A stretch of 41,900 nucleotides of DNA from Lentimicrobiaceae bacterium (lineage in GTDB: Bacteria > Bacteroidota > Bacteroidia > Bacteroidales > UBA4417): the NCBI GenBank assembly GCA_028697555.1, contig JAQVEX010000020.1, positions 1-41,900 on the forward strand, in the 5' to 3' direction. Numbering within the stretch: the stretch's first letter is position 1; each line of letters opens with the position of its first letter. The notes under the pieces were generated by a model. The model ran no database searches and had not been told where the DNA came from. It saw only the letters and a program-made list of their open reading frames with translations. Of this stretch, positions 32,544-41,497 are shown one piece after another. Position numbers and translations under genes: made by a program.

Positions 32544-32832
32544 GGTTATAGTTCTGAGTCAGGAGTTTTGAGTTCTGAGTAGCTGTTGGTTATTAGCCAT
32601 TGGCTGTTGGCTGTTAGCCATTAGCTGGTAAGTTGTGGATAGAGGTCGGTGATGGGTGTTAAGGTTAGTTCTGAGTTATAAGTTATGAGTAGCTGTTGGC
32701 TATTAGCCATTAGCTAATATAGTCTATCGCCAAAAACTCATTGCTAATTGCTCATTGCTAATTGCTCATTACCCCGAAACACGCACCACACAACACGTAC
32801 CACGCAACCCGCAACACGCAACCCGCAACACT
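32544..32832. repeat. Large modular spacer repeat mosaic between convergent genes
   Basis: The entire 287-bp gap is made of repeat words: two AGTTCTGAGT...GAGTAGCTGTTGG units (32553-32590, 32663-32700), several GGCTGTTAGCCATTAGC words, ATTGCTAATTGCTCATTGC (about 32738-32770), and a CACGCACCACACAACACG run ending AACACTA. The last bases form the stop codon of elbB at 32831-32833. Nothing else is visible. Confidence 0.85.
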
Positions 32833-33481
32833 ACAGCACTCCCAAAATATCCTCAACCAATTTTTCGGCTGAAGCCGCAACCTGACTTATTCTTGCATCG
32901 CCGTACATATAGCAAGGGGTAGTAAATAATTTATAATTTTCGTCTACCACAACCTCTCCTAATTTTGCTACCGAGTGCTTGCTCTGCATATTTTCAATTT
33001 TCGATATTGTTCCTTCATCGTTGCCAATAGTAACATTCGAGTTTTTTATCACTCTCGACAATAAAATCGGAGCAATACACATGGCTCCTATAGGTTTTTT
33101 AAGACTTACAGCTTGTTTTATTACTTTTTCAACAGAAGGAATAACTGTAACATTGTCGGGGTTGACGGCAAAATCACTCAAATTTTTAGCAACACCGAAA
33201 CCTCCCGGAAAAACTATAGCATCAAAATTGCGAACATCTAATTGCTCAATTGGTTTAATATTGCCTCTGGCTATTCTGGCACTTTCTTCCAAAACATTAC
33301 GCTCTTGCGAAACAGTTTTACCGGCAACATGATTAACAGTATCGCGCTGTTTTATATCGGGAGCAAACATGCTGTACGATGCTCCTGCCTTATCTATAGC
33401 CAACATAAGAGTAACACACTCGTGAATTTCTGTGCCGTCGTATACACCACAGCCTGACAATATAATTGCAAACTTCTTCAT
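32831..33481 (-). CDS. elbB: ElbB-type glyoxalase (DJ-1/PfpI family)
   Basis: A 216-aa DJ-1/PfpI-fold protein of the ElbB group, described as having glyoxalase activity and linked to isoprenoid yield. The N-terminal ILSGCGVYDGTEIHECV and FPGGFGVAKNLSDFA are diagnostic. The nucleophile-elbow cysteine is in GAMCIAPILLS. GNDEGTISKIENM and TTPCYMYGDARISQ also match. It is 19 bp downstream of the DUF937-OmpA gene and may share its transcript. Its physiological substrate is uncertain. Confidence 0.92.
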   Translation of the reverse strand: MKKFAIILSGCGVYDGTEIHECVTLMLAIDKAGASYSMFAPDIKQRDTVNHVAGKTVSQERNVLEESARIARGNIKPIEQLDVRNFDAIVFPGGFGVAKNLSDFAVNPDNVTVIPSVEKVIKQAVSLKKPIGAMCIAPILLSRVIKNSNVTIGNDEGTISKIENMQSKHSVAKLGEVVVDENYKLFTTPCYMYGDARISQVAASAEKLVEDILGVL

Positions 33482-33500
33482 AACAATAAATTTTTATAAG

Positions 33501-34766
33501 TTAGTATCTTTTTATAATTCTTATTTCCATCCTCTGATTTACAGCCTTTCCAATTTCAGTTTCATCGTCCAAAATAGGATTATTTGAACCGCAGCTAAGT
33601 ACATCGCTAATTCTTTCTGCGGGCAATCCCATCAATATCATCACCTCTTTAACTACTATTGCTCTGTTATTGGTAAGCTGATAATCGTATATAGAATCGC
33701 CGCTATTAAATGTGTAGCAAGCAATTTGATAGTTAATATCGGGATAAGCCTCGGCAATGTGAATCAAGTTTTGAAGTTGCTCTTCCGACTCTACGGTCAA
33801 TTCTATTCCGCCATGATTAAATTCAACGCCTGTAAAAATAATCCAATCGGAAGTGTCAACTAATTGTCCTTGCTGCCTCAACGTGTCAGAAATAGTTATA
33901 AAATCAATTATCCGACTTTCGGTTGATAAATCTCCTACAATAAGCGGATCAACTTTGCCTTGTAAAAACAAATACCCAACTTCGCCTATATTGTAAACAA
34001 ATTTATGATTTACGGTATCGTAATATCCAAACAAATCTTCAAGGTTGGTAGTCGAATCGCTAAACACAAAAGTATTTATTGTTGTAGTACTTCTTTCCGA
34101 TTTTCTGCTACAACTTTTACCTATCAAAAGCCACAACGCTACCGATAGCAATAAAAATACAACAATGGGCCATAACCAATTTATTTGTGTTTTTTCGACT
34201 TTCGAAATTTTCTTTTTCTTATCAACATTACTCTTAGCTTGAACAACATCAATTATATTAAAATTGTTAGGCAAACTGTCGTTGTAAACCAACTTTTGAG
34301 ACGACAACCACGAAGCCAAACTCATAGGGCTCATGTTGTTGTTGGATGCAAACTTGCCAAGCAAACCGTTTACCAACGGAACAATCATCATTATAAGTGA
34401 CTGAGCCGACGATTGCTTTATTTCCGAATGCTTAGAGACAAGCGTAGAAAGTACTTCAAACTTGTTTTCGGGCAAAAGTGTTTTAAACAACTCGCTACCT
34501 TTTGTAGTAAGTTCGCTATCCTTGTTGAAAAGCGATGCCAACTTATTCAATATCCCGGTTTTGTAACTATCTGCAGTAATTGAATATATTGATTGAACCG
34601 AATCTTCGTCCTCCGTATTGTCGGAATATATGTACAAAACAGCAGGAATAATGATATTTGTTGCCAAACGTACGTTTTTCTCTTCTTCGGCAAGCAGAAT
34701 AGCCGAATTTGAAATCATTTCATCAGTAATTAGTTGCTGAGCATTGTTTATAATATTGTACGACAT
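33501..34766 (-). CDS. DUF937 domain protein with transmembrane helix and OmpA-like C-terminus
   Basis: A 421-aa three-part protein. The N-terminal ~170 residues resemble DUF937 (segments such as LLPENKFEVLSTLVSKHSEI, then SLIMMIVPLVNGLLGKFASN and SPMSLASWLSSQK). A single helix follows (WLWPIVVFLLLSVALWLLIG, about 194-213). The C-terminal ~120 residues form an OmpA/MotB-like peptidoglycan-binding fold (FTGVEFNHGGIELTVESEE; TNNRAIVVKEVMILMGLPAE; NQRMEIRII at the end). Topology would put DUF937 in the cytoplasm and OmpA in the periplasm touching cell wall. Function is unknown; a link between cytoplasm and envelope is inference. A TATCTTTG promoter box lies upstream. Confidence 0.8.
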   Translation of the reverse strand: MSYNIINNAQQLITDEMISNSAILLAEEEKNVRLATNIIIPAVLYIYSDNTEDEDSVQSIYSITADSYKTGILNKLASLFNKDSELTTKGSELFKTLLPENKFEVLSTLVSKHSEIKQSSAQSLIMMIVPLVNGLLGKFASNNNMSPMSLASWLSSQKLVYNDSLPNNFNIIDVVQAKSNVDKKKKISKVEKTQINWLWPIVVFLLLSVALWLLIGKSCSRKSERSTTTINTFVFSDSTTNLEDLFGYYDTVNHKFVYNIGEVGYLFLQGKVDPLIVGDLSTESRIIDFITISDTLRQQGQLVDTSDWIIFTGVEFNHGGIELTVESEEQLQNLIHIAEAYPDINYQIACYTFNSGDSIYDYQLTNNRAIVVKEVMILMGLPAERISDVLSCGSNNPILDDETEIGKAVNQRMEIRIIKRY

Positions 34767-34831
34767 TTTTCTTAAATTTTAATTTGTTTATCTTTCTAAA
34801 AACAATAATCGCCTTTTTGCCATATTAATTA

Positions 34832-34839
34832 CAAAGATA
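34832..34839 (-). promoter_or_regulatory. -7 box for the DUF937-OmpA gene/elbB
   Basis: The minus strand reads TATCTTTG (TAnnTTTG), 65 bp before the ATG at 34766. Confidence 0.45.
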
Positions 34840-34944
34840 AACAAATTCCAGAAAATAAAAACATATTACAACACACGCTTAACTCAACCGTAGGGTTTTA
34901 AAAAAAATTATGAAATAATAATATGTCCGTTAATTCAAATTGTC

Positions 34945-34952
34945 TATATTTG
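34945..34952 (+). promoter_or_regulatory. -7 box for the CoA-transferase gene
   Basis: TATATTTG (TAnnTTTG), 59 bp before the ATG at 35012. It lies downstream of the alternative start at 34940, which it therefore argues against. Confidence 0.5.
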
Positions 34953-35011
34953 TAAATTATTTAGCACATAAATACAATAATAAATTAACGTTAATAAAAA
35001 TATTATACAGT

Positions 35012-35701
35012 ATGAATAAGGTTTTTTCAAATGCAAAAGAAGCATTGCACGATTTAAAGAATGGAATGACAATTTTAGTAGGCGGTTTTGGCTTATGTGG
35101 CGTTCCCGAAAACATGATAAGCGCTATCGCCGAAATGGGCATAAAAGATTTAACTTGTGTATCGAGCAATGCCGGTGTTGATGATTTTGGCTTAGGTATC
35201 TTGTATCAAAATAAATTGGTAAAAAAGATGATAGCATCTTACGTTGGCGAAAATGCCGAATTTGAAAGGCAAGTGCTAAGCGGCGAAATAGAAGTTGACC
35301 TAGTACCACAAGGCACATTGGCTGAACGTTGTAGAGCTGCCGGTGCCGGAATCCCCGCTTTTTTCGTACCTGCAGGTGCAGGAACCGAAGTTGCCAAAGG
35401 TAAAGAAATCAGATACTTTAACAATAAACCCCATTTGTTGGAACATGCCATTCAATCTGATTTTGCTCTTATTAAAGCGTGGAAAGGCGATACTCACGGA
35501 AACTTGGTTTTCAGAAAAACAGCCAATAATTTTAACCAACCTATGGCTATGGCTGGCAAAATTACAGTTGTGGAAGTTGAAGAACTTGTTCAACCAGGCG
35601 AACTTGACCCTAACTTTATTCACATACCGGGAATTTTTGTACATCGTATTTTTGAGGGTACTAATTACGAAAAGAGAATTGAAAGACTCACAACTAAATA
35701 A
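35012..35701 (+). CDS. 3-oxoacid CoA-transferase subunit A, without adjacent subunit B
   Basis: A 229-aa alpha subunit of a class I CoA-transferase (succinyl-CoA:3-ketoacid, ScoA/AtoD type). Glycine-rich GGFGLCGVPENMI near residue 24 and SSNAGVDDFGLGIL are typical, as are GTLAERCRAAGAGIPAFFVP and HGNLVFRKTANNFN. The catalytic glutamate of this class is in subunit B, which normally lies directly downstream; here the next gene is sixA, so B must be elsewhere or lost. The start is ATG at 35012. Confidence 0.92.
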   Translation: MNKVFSNAKEALHDLKNGMTILVGGFGLCGVPENMISAIAEMGIKDLTCVSSNAGVDDFGLGILYQNKLVKKMIASYVGENAEFERQVLSGEIEVDLVPQGTLAERCRAAGAGIPAFFVPAGAGTEVAKGKEIRYFNNKPHLLEHAIQSDFALIKAWKGDTHGNLVFRKTANNFNQPMAMAGKITVVEVEELVQPGELDPNFIHIPGIFVHRIFEGTNYEKRIERLTTK

Positions 35702-35736
35702 CAGCCAAAAATACCCTTAAAAACTGATTATTGCGC

Positions 35737-36225
35737 ATGAAAATATTATATATAGCTCGTCATGCTAAATCCGAGCGTACATTTGACAAACCCGATGAAG
35801 AAAGACTAATTACCGACGTTGGGGTTGAACGAACAAAAAAAATAGGAAACATTCTAAAAAGCAATAACGCAATACCTCAACGTATAATTAGCTCAGATGC
35901 CGAAAGAGCATATACAACATCGTTGGTATTCGCCGACCAACTTTCGGTTGAACAAAAAAATATAGAAACCAACAAGCATTTTTATTTGGGTAGTGCTGAA
36001 CAGATTTGCGACGAAATAAAGTCTTACGATAATAATATCGACAATCTGATGATAGTTGGACATAATCCGCAATTTACAGAAATTGCCAACTATTTTGTAA
36101 ACGATGTTGTCGACAATTTGCCGACTTCGGGTGTTGTTGTTATTAATTTTGACACTGACGAATGGGAAAATATTGACAAAAGCAATGCCGAACTTAAATT
36201 TAAAATATGGCCCGGTATGCTATAA
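35737..36225 (+). CDS. sixA: SixA-like phosphohistidine phosphatase
   Basis: A 162-aa histidine-phosphatase-superfamily enzyme. The catalytic RHA motif is in IARHAKSERTF (RHG in other branches), SSDAERAYTTS carries the second phosphate-binding Arg, and VGHNPQF the second catalytic His. In E. coli SixA removes phosphate from histidine on signalling and PTS proteins. I use the ATG at 35737 (MKILYIARH) rather than the TTG 6 bp upstream. It is 30 bp upstream of polyphosphate kinase, so an association with phosphate metabolism is likely. Confidence 0.9.
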   Translation: MKILYIARHAKSERTFDKPDEERLITDVGVERTKKIGNILKSNNAIPQRIISSDAERAYTTSLVFADQLSVEQKNIETNKHFYLGSAEQICDEIKSYDNNIDNLMIVGHNPQFTEIANYFVNDVVDNLPTSGVVVINFDTDEWENIDKSNAELKFKIWPGML

Positions 36226-36255
36226 ACAATACTTTCCCGATAAACGTATTGAAAA

Positions 36256-38316
36256 ATGAGCCGACTAAAAAAAAGAATAATAATAAACAGAGAAGTAAGT
36301 TGGTTGCAGTTTAACCAAAGAGGGCTTCAAGAAGCTGCCGATAAATCAAATCCCCTTATCAATAGAATGAGATTTTTGGGGATATACTCAAACAACTTAG
36401 ACGAATTTTTCCGCGTTAGAGTAGCTACGGTTACACGTATGATTGACTCAAAAGAGCAAAAAAATGCTGAAATGTCATTCAAACCTACCGAAACTCTTAA
36501 AAGCATTAAAGAAATTGACAAGCAACTACAACTTGAGTTCACTAACATATACAACGATCTTGTTAAGGAACTGAAGAAAAACAAAATCTTTATTATAAAC
36601 GAAAAACAAGTCTCTACCGCTCAAAGTGAGTTTATTAAAGATTATTTCAGAAATAATATACGACCTTCGCTTTTTCCGCTAATGCTCGATACTCTCGACT
36701 CAGACGACCTGCACGACCATGCTCTGTACTTGCTCATTACACTTAAATCCGATAATCCGGACATAAAAGACGAAGCAGCTGTTATAGAAGTCCCCGTCGA
36801 TGATTTGAGCCGCTTTGTGCTGCTACCTTCCGATAACGACAATAAATACGTCATGTTTATCGACGATATTATTCGTTATTGCTTAGACCAAGTTTTTTCG
36901 GTGTTGGGATATACGCAATTTGAAGCCTACACCGTTAAGTTTACTCGCGATGCCGAACTTGACTTCGATAACGACGTTTCTAAGAGTTTTATCGAACAAA
37001 TGTCGAAAAGCTTAAAACAACGCCAAGTCGCACTGCCTATACGCATTGTTTACGATAAAAAAATCCCTAAACAATTGCTTAAAAAGCTTTTTGCAAAACT
37101 AAATATCAACCAAAACGATACAATTTCGCCCGGAGGCAGATATCACAACCTTAAAGACCTGATGAAATTTCCGAATACGGGAGATGCATCGCTTGAATAT
37201 CCGCCACAGCCGCCTTTGCCGCACCCATGGCTAAAACACGAAAGAAGCTTGTTTAAATCGATAAGAGAAAAAGATTTTATCATACACTTCCCTTATCAGT
37301 CGTTTGAGTACATTATAGACCTTTTGCGTGAAGCATCTATCGACCCAAACGTGTCGGAAATAAAAATGACGCTGTACCGCGTTGCTAACCAATCAAAAGT
37401 TATTAACGCCTTAATAAACGCAGCCAGAAACGGAAAATTTGTTACAGTATTTCTCGAAGTACAAGCTCGTTTCGACGAAGAAGCCAATATTAAATGGGCA
37501 TCTGTTCTGCAAAAAGAAGGTGTTAAAATTATACCCGGAATACCCGGATACAAGGTTCACTCCAAGTTATTGTTAGTTAAACGAAACGAAGATAACGGGT
37601 GCAAATATTATGCAGGAATTGGTACGGGCAACTTTAACGAAACTACAGGCAGGCTTTATTCCGACTGCATTTTGCTTACTGCCGACGATAATATTGGCAG
37701 AGAAGTTGACCAAGTGTTTTATCTCTGCGAATCCAGATACAAAATACCCAAATTCGACAATCTGATTGTTGCTCCTTTCTACATGAGAAATCACTTTACG
37801 GAGCTTATAGATAACGAGATAAAAAACGCCGAAGAAGGAAAACCCTCGTGGATTTTCTTGAAACTCAATAGCTTAGTCGACACTGAAATAGTTAATAAAC
37901 TTTACGAAGCAAGCAATGCAGGCGTAAATATTAAACTTATAGTCAGGGGAATATGTGTGTTGGAGCCGGGCGTTAAAAACATGAGCGAAAACATTAAAGG
38001 CATTTCAATTGTTGGCAGATATTTAGAACACACAAGAGTTATTGCTTTTTGCAACAACGACGACAACCTGTTTTATATATCTTCCGCCGATTGGATGGTG
38101 CGAAACTTCGACAACAGAATTGAAGTGGCTGTACCCATTTACGACCCCGAACTGCAAAACGAACTGCTTACCCTACTTAATATTCAATGGGCTGATAACA
38201 CTAAGGCACGTGTAATAAGTTCGAAAGACTTTAATAAATACGTAGTTGGAAACCCGAAAATTAAAATTAATGCTCAGACCGAGATATATAACTATTTTAG
38301 AAACAAAGTGATATAA
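36256..38316 (+). CDS. ppk1: Polyphosphate kinase 1
   Basis: It polymerises the gamma-phosphate of ATP into long-chain polyphosphate. The 686-aa length is normal. N-domain: REVSWLQFNQRGLQEA and FLGIYSNNLDEFFRVRVATV. Head domain in the second quarter. The catalytic histidine is in YKVHSKLLL, followed by YAGIGTGNFNETTGRLYSD. C2 motifs include LIVRGICVLEPGVKN, GRYLEHTRVIAF and YISSADWMVRNFDNRIE. It probably shares a transcript with sixA. The 155-bp gap after it holds only the holB promoter. Confidence 0.96.
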   Translation: MSRLKKRIIINREVSWLQFNQRGLQEAADKSNPLINRMRFLGIYSNNLDEFFRVRVATVTRMIDSKEQKNAEMSFKPTETLKSIKEIDKQLQLEFTNIYNDLVKELKKNKIFIINEKQVSTAQSEFIKDYFRNNIRPSLFPLMLDTLDSDDLHDHALYLLITLKSDNPDIKDEAAVIEVPVDDLSRFVLLPSDNDNKYVMFIDDIIRYCLDQVFSVLGYTQFEAYTVKFTRDAELDFDNDVSKSFIEQMSKSLKQRQVALPIRIVYDKKIPKQLLKKLFAKLNINQNDTISPGGRYHNLKDLMKFPNTGDASLEYPPQPPLPHPWLKHERSLFKSIREKDFIIHFPYQSFEYIIDLLREASIDPNVSEIKMTLYRVANQSKVINALINAARNGKFVTVFLEVQARFDEEANIKWASVLQKEGVKIIPGIPGYKVHSKLLLVKRNEDNGCKYYAGIGTGNFNETTGRLYSDCILLTADDNIGREVDQVFYLCESRYKIPKFDNLIVAPFYMRNHFTELIDNEIKNAEEGKPSWIFLKLNSLVDTEIVNKLYEASNAGVNIKLIVRGICVLEPGVKNMSENIKGISIVGRYLEHTRVIAFCNNDDNLFYISSADWMVRNFDNRIEVAVPIYDPELQNELLTLLNIQWADNTKARVISSKDFNKYVVGNPKIKINAQTEIYNYFRNKVI

Positions 38317-38432
38317 ACGGTAAACACTATTACTTTAATTTTAACACTACGGCTTTGACTTATAAGTTCCAAAGAATTAGAATATTAAAATATTATTTAC
38401 CTTAAATTGCAGAGATTTTCTGGCAAATAAAC

Positions 38433-38440
38433 TATCTTTG
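38433..38440 (+). promoter_or_regulatory. -7 box for holB
   Basis: TATCTTTG (TAnnTTTG), 31 bp before the ATG at 38472. Confidence 0.5.
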
Positions 38441-38471
38441 TTTGTAATTTAATTGAGTACTTGCTTAAAAT

Positions 38472-39644
38472 ATGAAATTTAAAGACGTTGTCGGACAAGA
38501 AACAATAAAGAAACAATTAATACAAACCGTTAGCACCAACCGAATAAGTCATGCACAGTTGTTTGTAGGACCTACCGGCTCAGGCAAACTCGCTACGGCT
38601 TTAGCTTACGCTCAGTATATCAATTGCAAAAACCCAACCCAAAACGATTCTTGCGGCGAGTGTTCGTCGTGCAAAAAGTACGAAAAATTGGCTCACCCCG
38701 ACTTGCACTTTATTTTTCCGGTAAATAAAACCAAAGACATCACCGATACCAAAATACACAGTAGCTTGTTTTACGAACAATGGCGCAATTTTTTGCAAGA
38801 AACCGGCTACTACCCTACACTAAACGATTGGTACGACTACATTAAAATTGAAAAAAAACAGGGTTTTATCAATGCCGAAGAAGCCGACAATATCAATAAT
38901 ACATTGGCATACAAGGCATACGAGGCAAAATACAAAGTGCTTATTATTTGGATGGCTGACAAAATGAATATTACAGCTGCAAACAAATTGCTTAAAAACT
39001 TGGAAGAACCACCCAAAAACACTTTGTTTATACTCATTACCGAAGATAAAAACTCTTTGTTGGAAACAATTCTGTCGAGAACACAAACGGTTCAGTTTAA
39101 CAAAATAGACGACAATAGCATTACCAATGCCGTAAAAGCTTTGGTTGATGACATTAAGAGATGCGAACAAATATCGCTTCTATCCAATGGCAATTTTTCG
39201 GAAGCGTACAAACTTGCAATGCTCTACAAAAACGACGAAACCAATGTTTTGTCCGAAAATTTTATAGTTTTCAGAGATTGGATGAGAGAGATTTACAGAG
39301 TAGGCAAAAATTTTAGCTACTACGAACAGCTTCAAGGTATTATAGAAATAATAGTTGCCGACGGAAATCGCGAAAAAATAAAAACTTTCTTCACTTATTG
39401 CCTTCACATTATGCACATTTGCCTTAACTACAACGTAGGCAATACCAAAATTGAACATTTTGAAGGAGAAGAAACCGAATTTATATCAGCTTTCAGCAAA
39501 TTTATTCACAAAAACAACATACACCTGTTTGAAACCGAGATAAATAAAACAATTTTGCATATAGAACGCAATGCAAATCCGCTGATAGTAATTACCGATT
39601 TATCCTTAAGCTTTTCGCAAATCATCCACATCACCGATAAATAA
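38472..39644 (+). CDS. holB: DNA polymerase III delta' subunit
   Basis: A clamp-loader subunit of the AAA+ fold. The N-terminal MKFKDVVGQETIKKQLIQ, Walker A-like GPTGSGKLATA at about 34-44 and a four-cysteine zinc module (NCKNPTQNDSCGECSSCKKY, then AHPDLHF) are visible. LLKNLEEPPKNTLFILITED followed by LSRTQTVQFN is the DnaX/HolB signature, including the sensor region. The C-terminal ~200 residues diverge. At 390 aa it fits Bacteroidota HolB. It is followed by ricT and gldH, an order I associate with Bacteroidota. Confidence 0.92.
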   Translation: MKFKDVVGQETIKKQLIQTVSTNRISHAQLFVGPTGSGKLATALAYAQYINCKNPTQNDSCGECSSCKKYEKLAHPDLHFIFPVNKTKDITDTKIHSSLFYEQWRNFLQETGYYPTLNDWYDYIKIEKKQGFINAEEADNINNTLAYKAYEAKYKVLIIWMADKMNITAANKLLKNLEEPPKNTLFILITEDKNSLLETILSRTQTVQFNKIDDNSITNAVKALVDDIKRCEQISLLSNGNFSEAYKLAMLYKNDETNVLSENFIVFRDWMREIYRVGKNFSYYEQLQGIIEIIVADGNREKIKTFFTYCLHIMHICLNYNVGNTKIEHFEGEETEFISAFSKFIHKNNIHLFETEINKTILHIERNANPLIVITDLSLSFSQIIHITDK

Positions 39645-39658
39645 TATCAAAAAAAGCG

Positions 39659-39666
39659 TAACTTTG
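39659..39666 (+). promoter_or_regulatory. -7 box for ricT
   Basis: TAACTTTG (TAnnTTTG), 21 bp before the ATG at 39688. Confidence 0.45.
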
Positions 39667-39687
39667 TAAAAATTTTTTTGACTAATT

Positions 39688-40869
39688 ATGGATGAACAAC
39701 TGCAAATAAAATTTTCTGATAGCAAGGAATCGACTAAAAGGGGATGGAACACTCAGAAAAATCCGCTTATTAGAAACAAAATAAACGAATCGGCGTGCAG
39801 TAAGTTGTCGGCAAGAAATTGGTTGGATAATATCCCGACTTCCGAAACGGATACCGAAAATTATGCTGAGATAAGATTTAAAAACGACCATAAAGATTTT
39901 TTTATAATTCCCGATAATCTGAATGTATATCAGGGCGATATTGTCGCCGTTGAAGCCAACTACGGTCACGATATAGGTATAGTTACTTTAACAAAACATA
40001 CTGCTAAACTTCAAATTCTTAAAAAAAACGCTAAAACTAGCGAATTCAAAAAAATATACCGAAAAGCTACTCAAAAGGATATAGATAAATGGTTGCAAGC
40101 CATTAGTAGAGAAAAAGATGCTTTGATTTTTACTCGCAAAACTGCCGAAAAATTAGGACTCGAAATGAAAGTCAACGATGTTGAATTTCAGGGCGACGGC
40201 TGTAAAGCTATATTTTACTACACTGCCGACGAAAGAATTGACTTTAGGGAACTTATAAAAATATTAGCCGAACATCTCAAAATCAGAATTGAGATGAAAC
40301 AAATAGGCATACGTCAAGAAGCTGCTCATATTGGCGGAATAGGTCCTTGCGGCAGAGAACTTTGCTGCTGCTCGTGGATGAATACTTTCAGAACCGTTTC
40401 GACCAATTCGGCAAAAGTACAGCAGCTTACTACCAATCCGCAAAAACTTGCCGGTCAGTGTTCTAAACTAAAGTGCTGCCTTAACTACGAAGTTGAAAAC
40501 TACGCCGAAGCCATTAAAGATTTTCCGAGTCCTAAAACAATTATTAAAACTAAGTTAGGCGACGCATACATTCAAAAATTCGACGTACTCAACAACAAAG
40601 TTTGGCTTGCTTATAAAGAAAACATACCTACTCTTTTCCCTGTAGAATTAGAAGATGTTAACGAAATAATTGAGAAAAACAAGCAAGATATCATCATAGA
40701 AGCATTAGACGATTGGAAAATCGTTGAAAGCGACGAGAAAAGATATAAAGATTCAAAAGACATCAAACAGGTTGAGCTACTTGACGATATTGACAGATTT
40801 GACAAGAAAAAACAGAATAGAAGCAAGAAAAAAAGAAACAGAAACAAGAACAGAAACAAAAAAGAATAA
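39688..40869 (+). CDS. ricT: PSP1-domain protein RicT (YaaT-like)
   Basis: A 393-aa PSP1 C-terminal domain protein. In B. subtilis RicT belongs to the Fe-S-containing Y-complex that acts with RNase Y on mRNA. The cysteine cluster is GPCGRELCCCSW followed by GQCSKLKCCLNYE. AHIGGIGPCGRELC and VQQLTTNPQKLAG are typical. The last 40 residues are a very Lys/Arg/Asn-rich tail (RFDKKKQNRSKKKRNRN), which may bind nucleic acid. Position between holB and gldH is expected for the phylum. Role outside Firmicutes is inferred. Confidence 0.9.
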   Translation: MDEQLQIKFSDSKESTKRGWNTQKNPLIRNKINESACSKLSARNWLDNIPTSETDTENYAEIRFKNDHKDFFIIPDNLNVYQGDIVAVEANYGHDIGIVTLTKHTAKLQILKKNAKTSEFKKIYRKATQKDIDKWLQAISREKDALIFTRKTAEKLGLEMKVNDVEFQGDGCKAIFYYTADERIDFRELIKILAEHLKIRIEMKQIGIRQEAAHIGGIGPCGRELCCCSWMNTFRTVSTNSAKVQQLTTNPQKLAGQCSKLKCCLNYEVENYAEAIKDFPSPKTIIKTKLGDAYIQKFDVLNNKVWLAYKENIPTLFPVELEDVNEIIEKNKQDIIIEALDDWKIVESDEKRYKDSKDIKQVELLDDIDRFDKKKQNRSKKKRNRNKNRNKKE

Positions 40870-40953
40870 ATACCTGCGTTTTTTTCTAAACTCATAAAAT
40901 CAAACATAATACTTACGGCTTAATTTCGTTTGTATTGTAATAAACAAATTGAT

Positions 40954-41436
40954 ATGAACATCAGACAAGTTATTTTTAGCATTTTTATTGTTTCGTTTTC
41001 AATAATATTTGCATCTTCGTGCAATAATAAGTACAGTTACGAACACTCAATAAAAATACATGATGCAAAATGGACTTCTGCAGATACCTTGTTTTTTCAA
41101 TTTGAAACTACCGATTCGTTGGCTCTTTACGAGATAGAATTTAATATACGCAACACCACCGATTACCAATTTCAAAACCTGTTTATGTTTGTAACGGCTT
41201 TTTATCCGGCATATACGTATTCCCACGACACTGTGGAAGTTTTTTTGTCTAAAAAAGATGGAGAATGGTTAGGCAAAGGAATTGGTTTTTATAAAAACCT
41301 TGATGTTTTGTTTACAAAAAACGCTCGTTTTCGTAACAACGGAACTCATGTTATTGCGATAAATCACGGTATGCGGAATGATACTATTGTGGGAATTGCC
41401 GAAATAGGTATTAAGATAAAAAAATGTACGAATTAA
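40954..41436 (+). CDS. gldH: Gliding motility lipoprotein GldH
   Basis: A 160-aa lipoprotein with signal IFIVSFSIIFASSC and acylation Cys in ASSCNN. The body has IEFNIRNTTDYQFQNLFMFV and KDGEWLGKGIGFYK, the GldH hallmarks. In Flavobacterium it is needed for gliding; in non-gliding Bacteroidales the gene persists with unclear role, possibly related to T9SS or the envelope. I use the ATG at 40954 (MNIRQVIF) rather than the TTG at 40930. It precedes a penicillin-binding protein gene, the usual arrangement. Confidence 0.9.
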   Translation: MNIRQVIFSIFIVSFSIIFASSCNNKYSYEHSIKIHDAKWTSADTLFFQFETTDSLALYEIEFNIRNTTDYQFQNLFMFVTAFYPAYTYSHDTVEVFLSKKDGEWLGKGIGFYKNLDVLFTKNARFRNNGTHVIAINHGMRNDTIVGIAEIGIKIKKCTN

Positions 41437-41497
41437 TGTAAAGGTGCTTATAGAGCATGAAACGAATAAGTGATGTTGTAACGAAGTTGAAAGTTCA

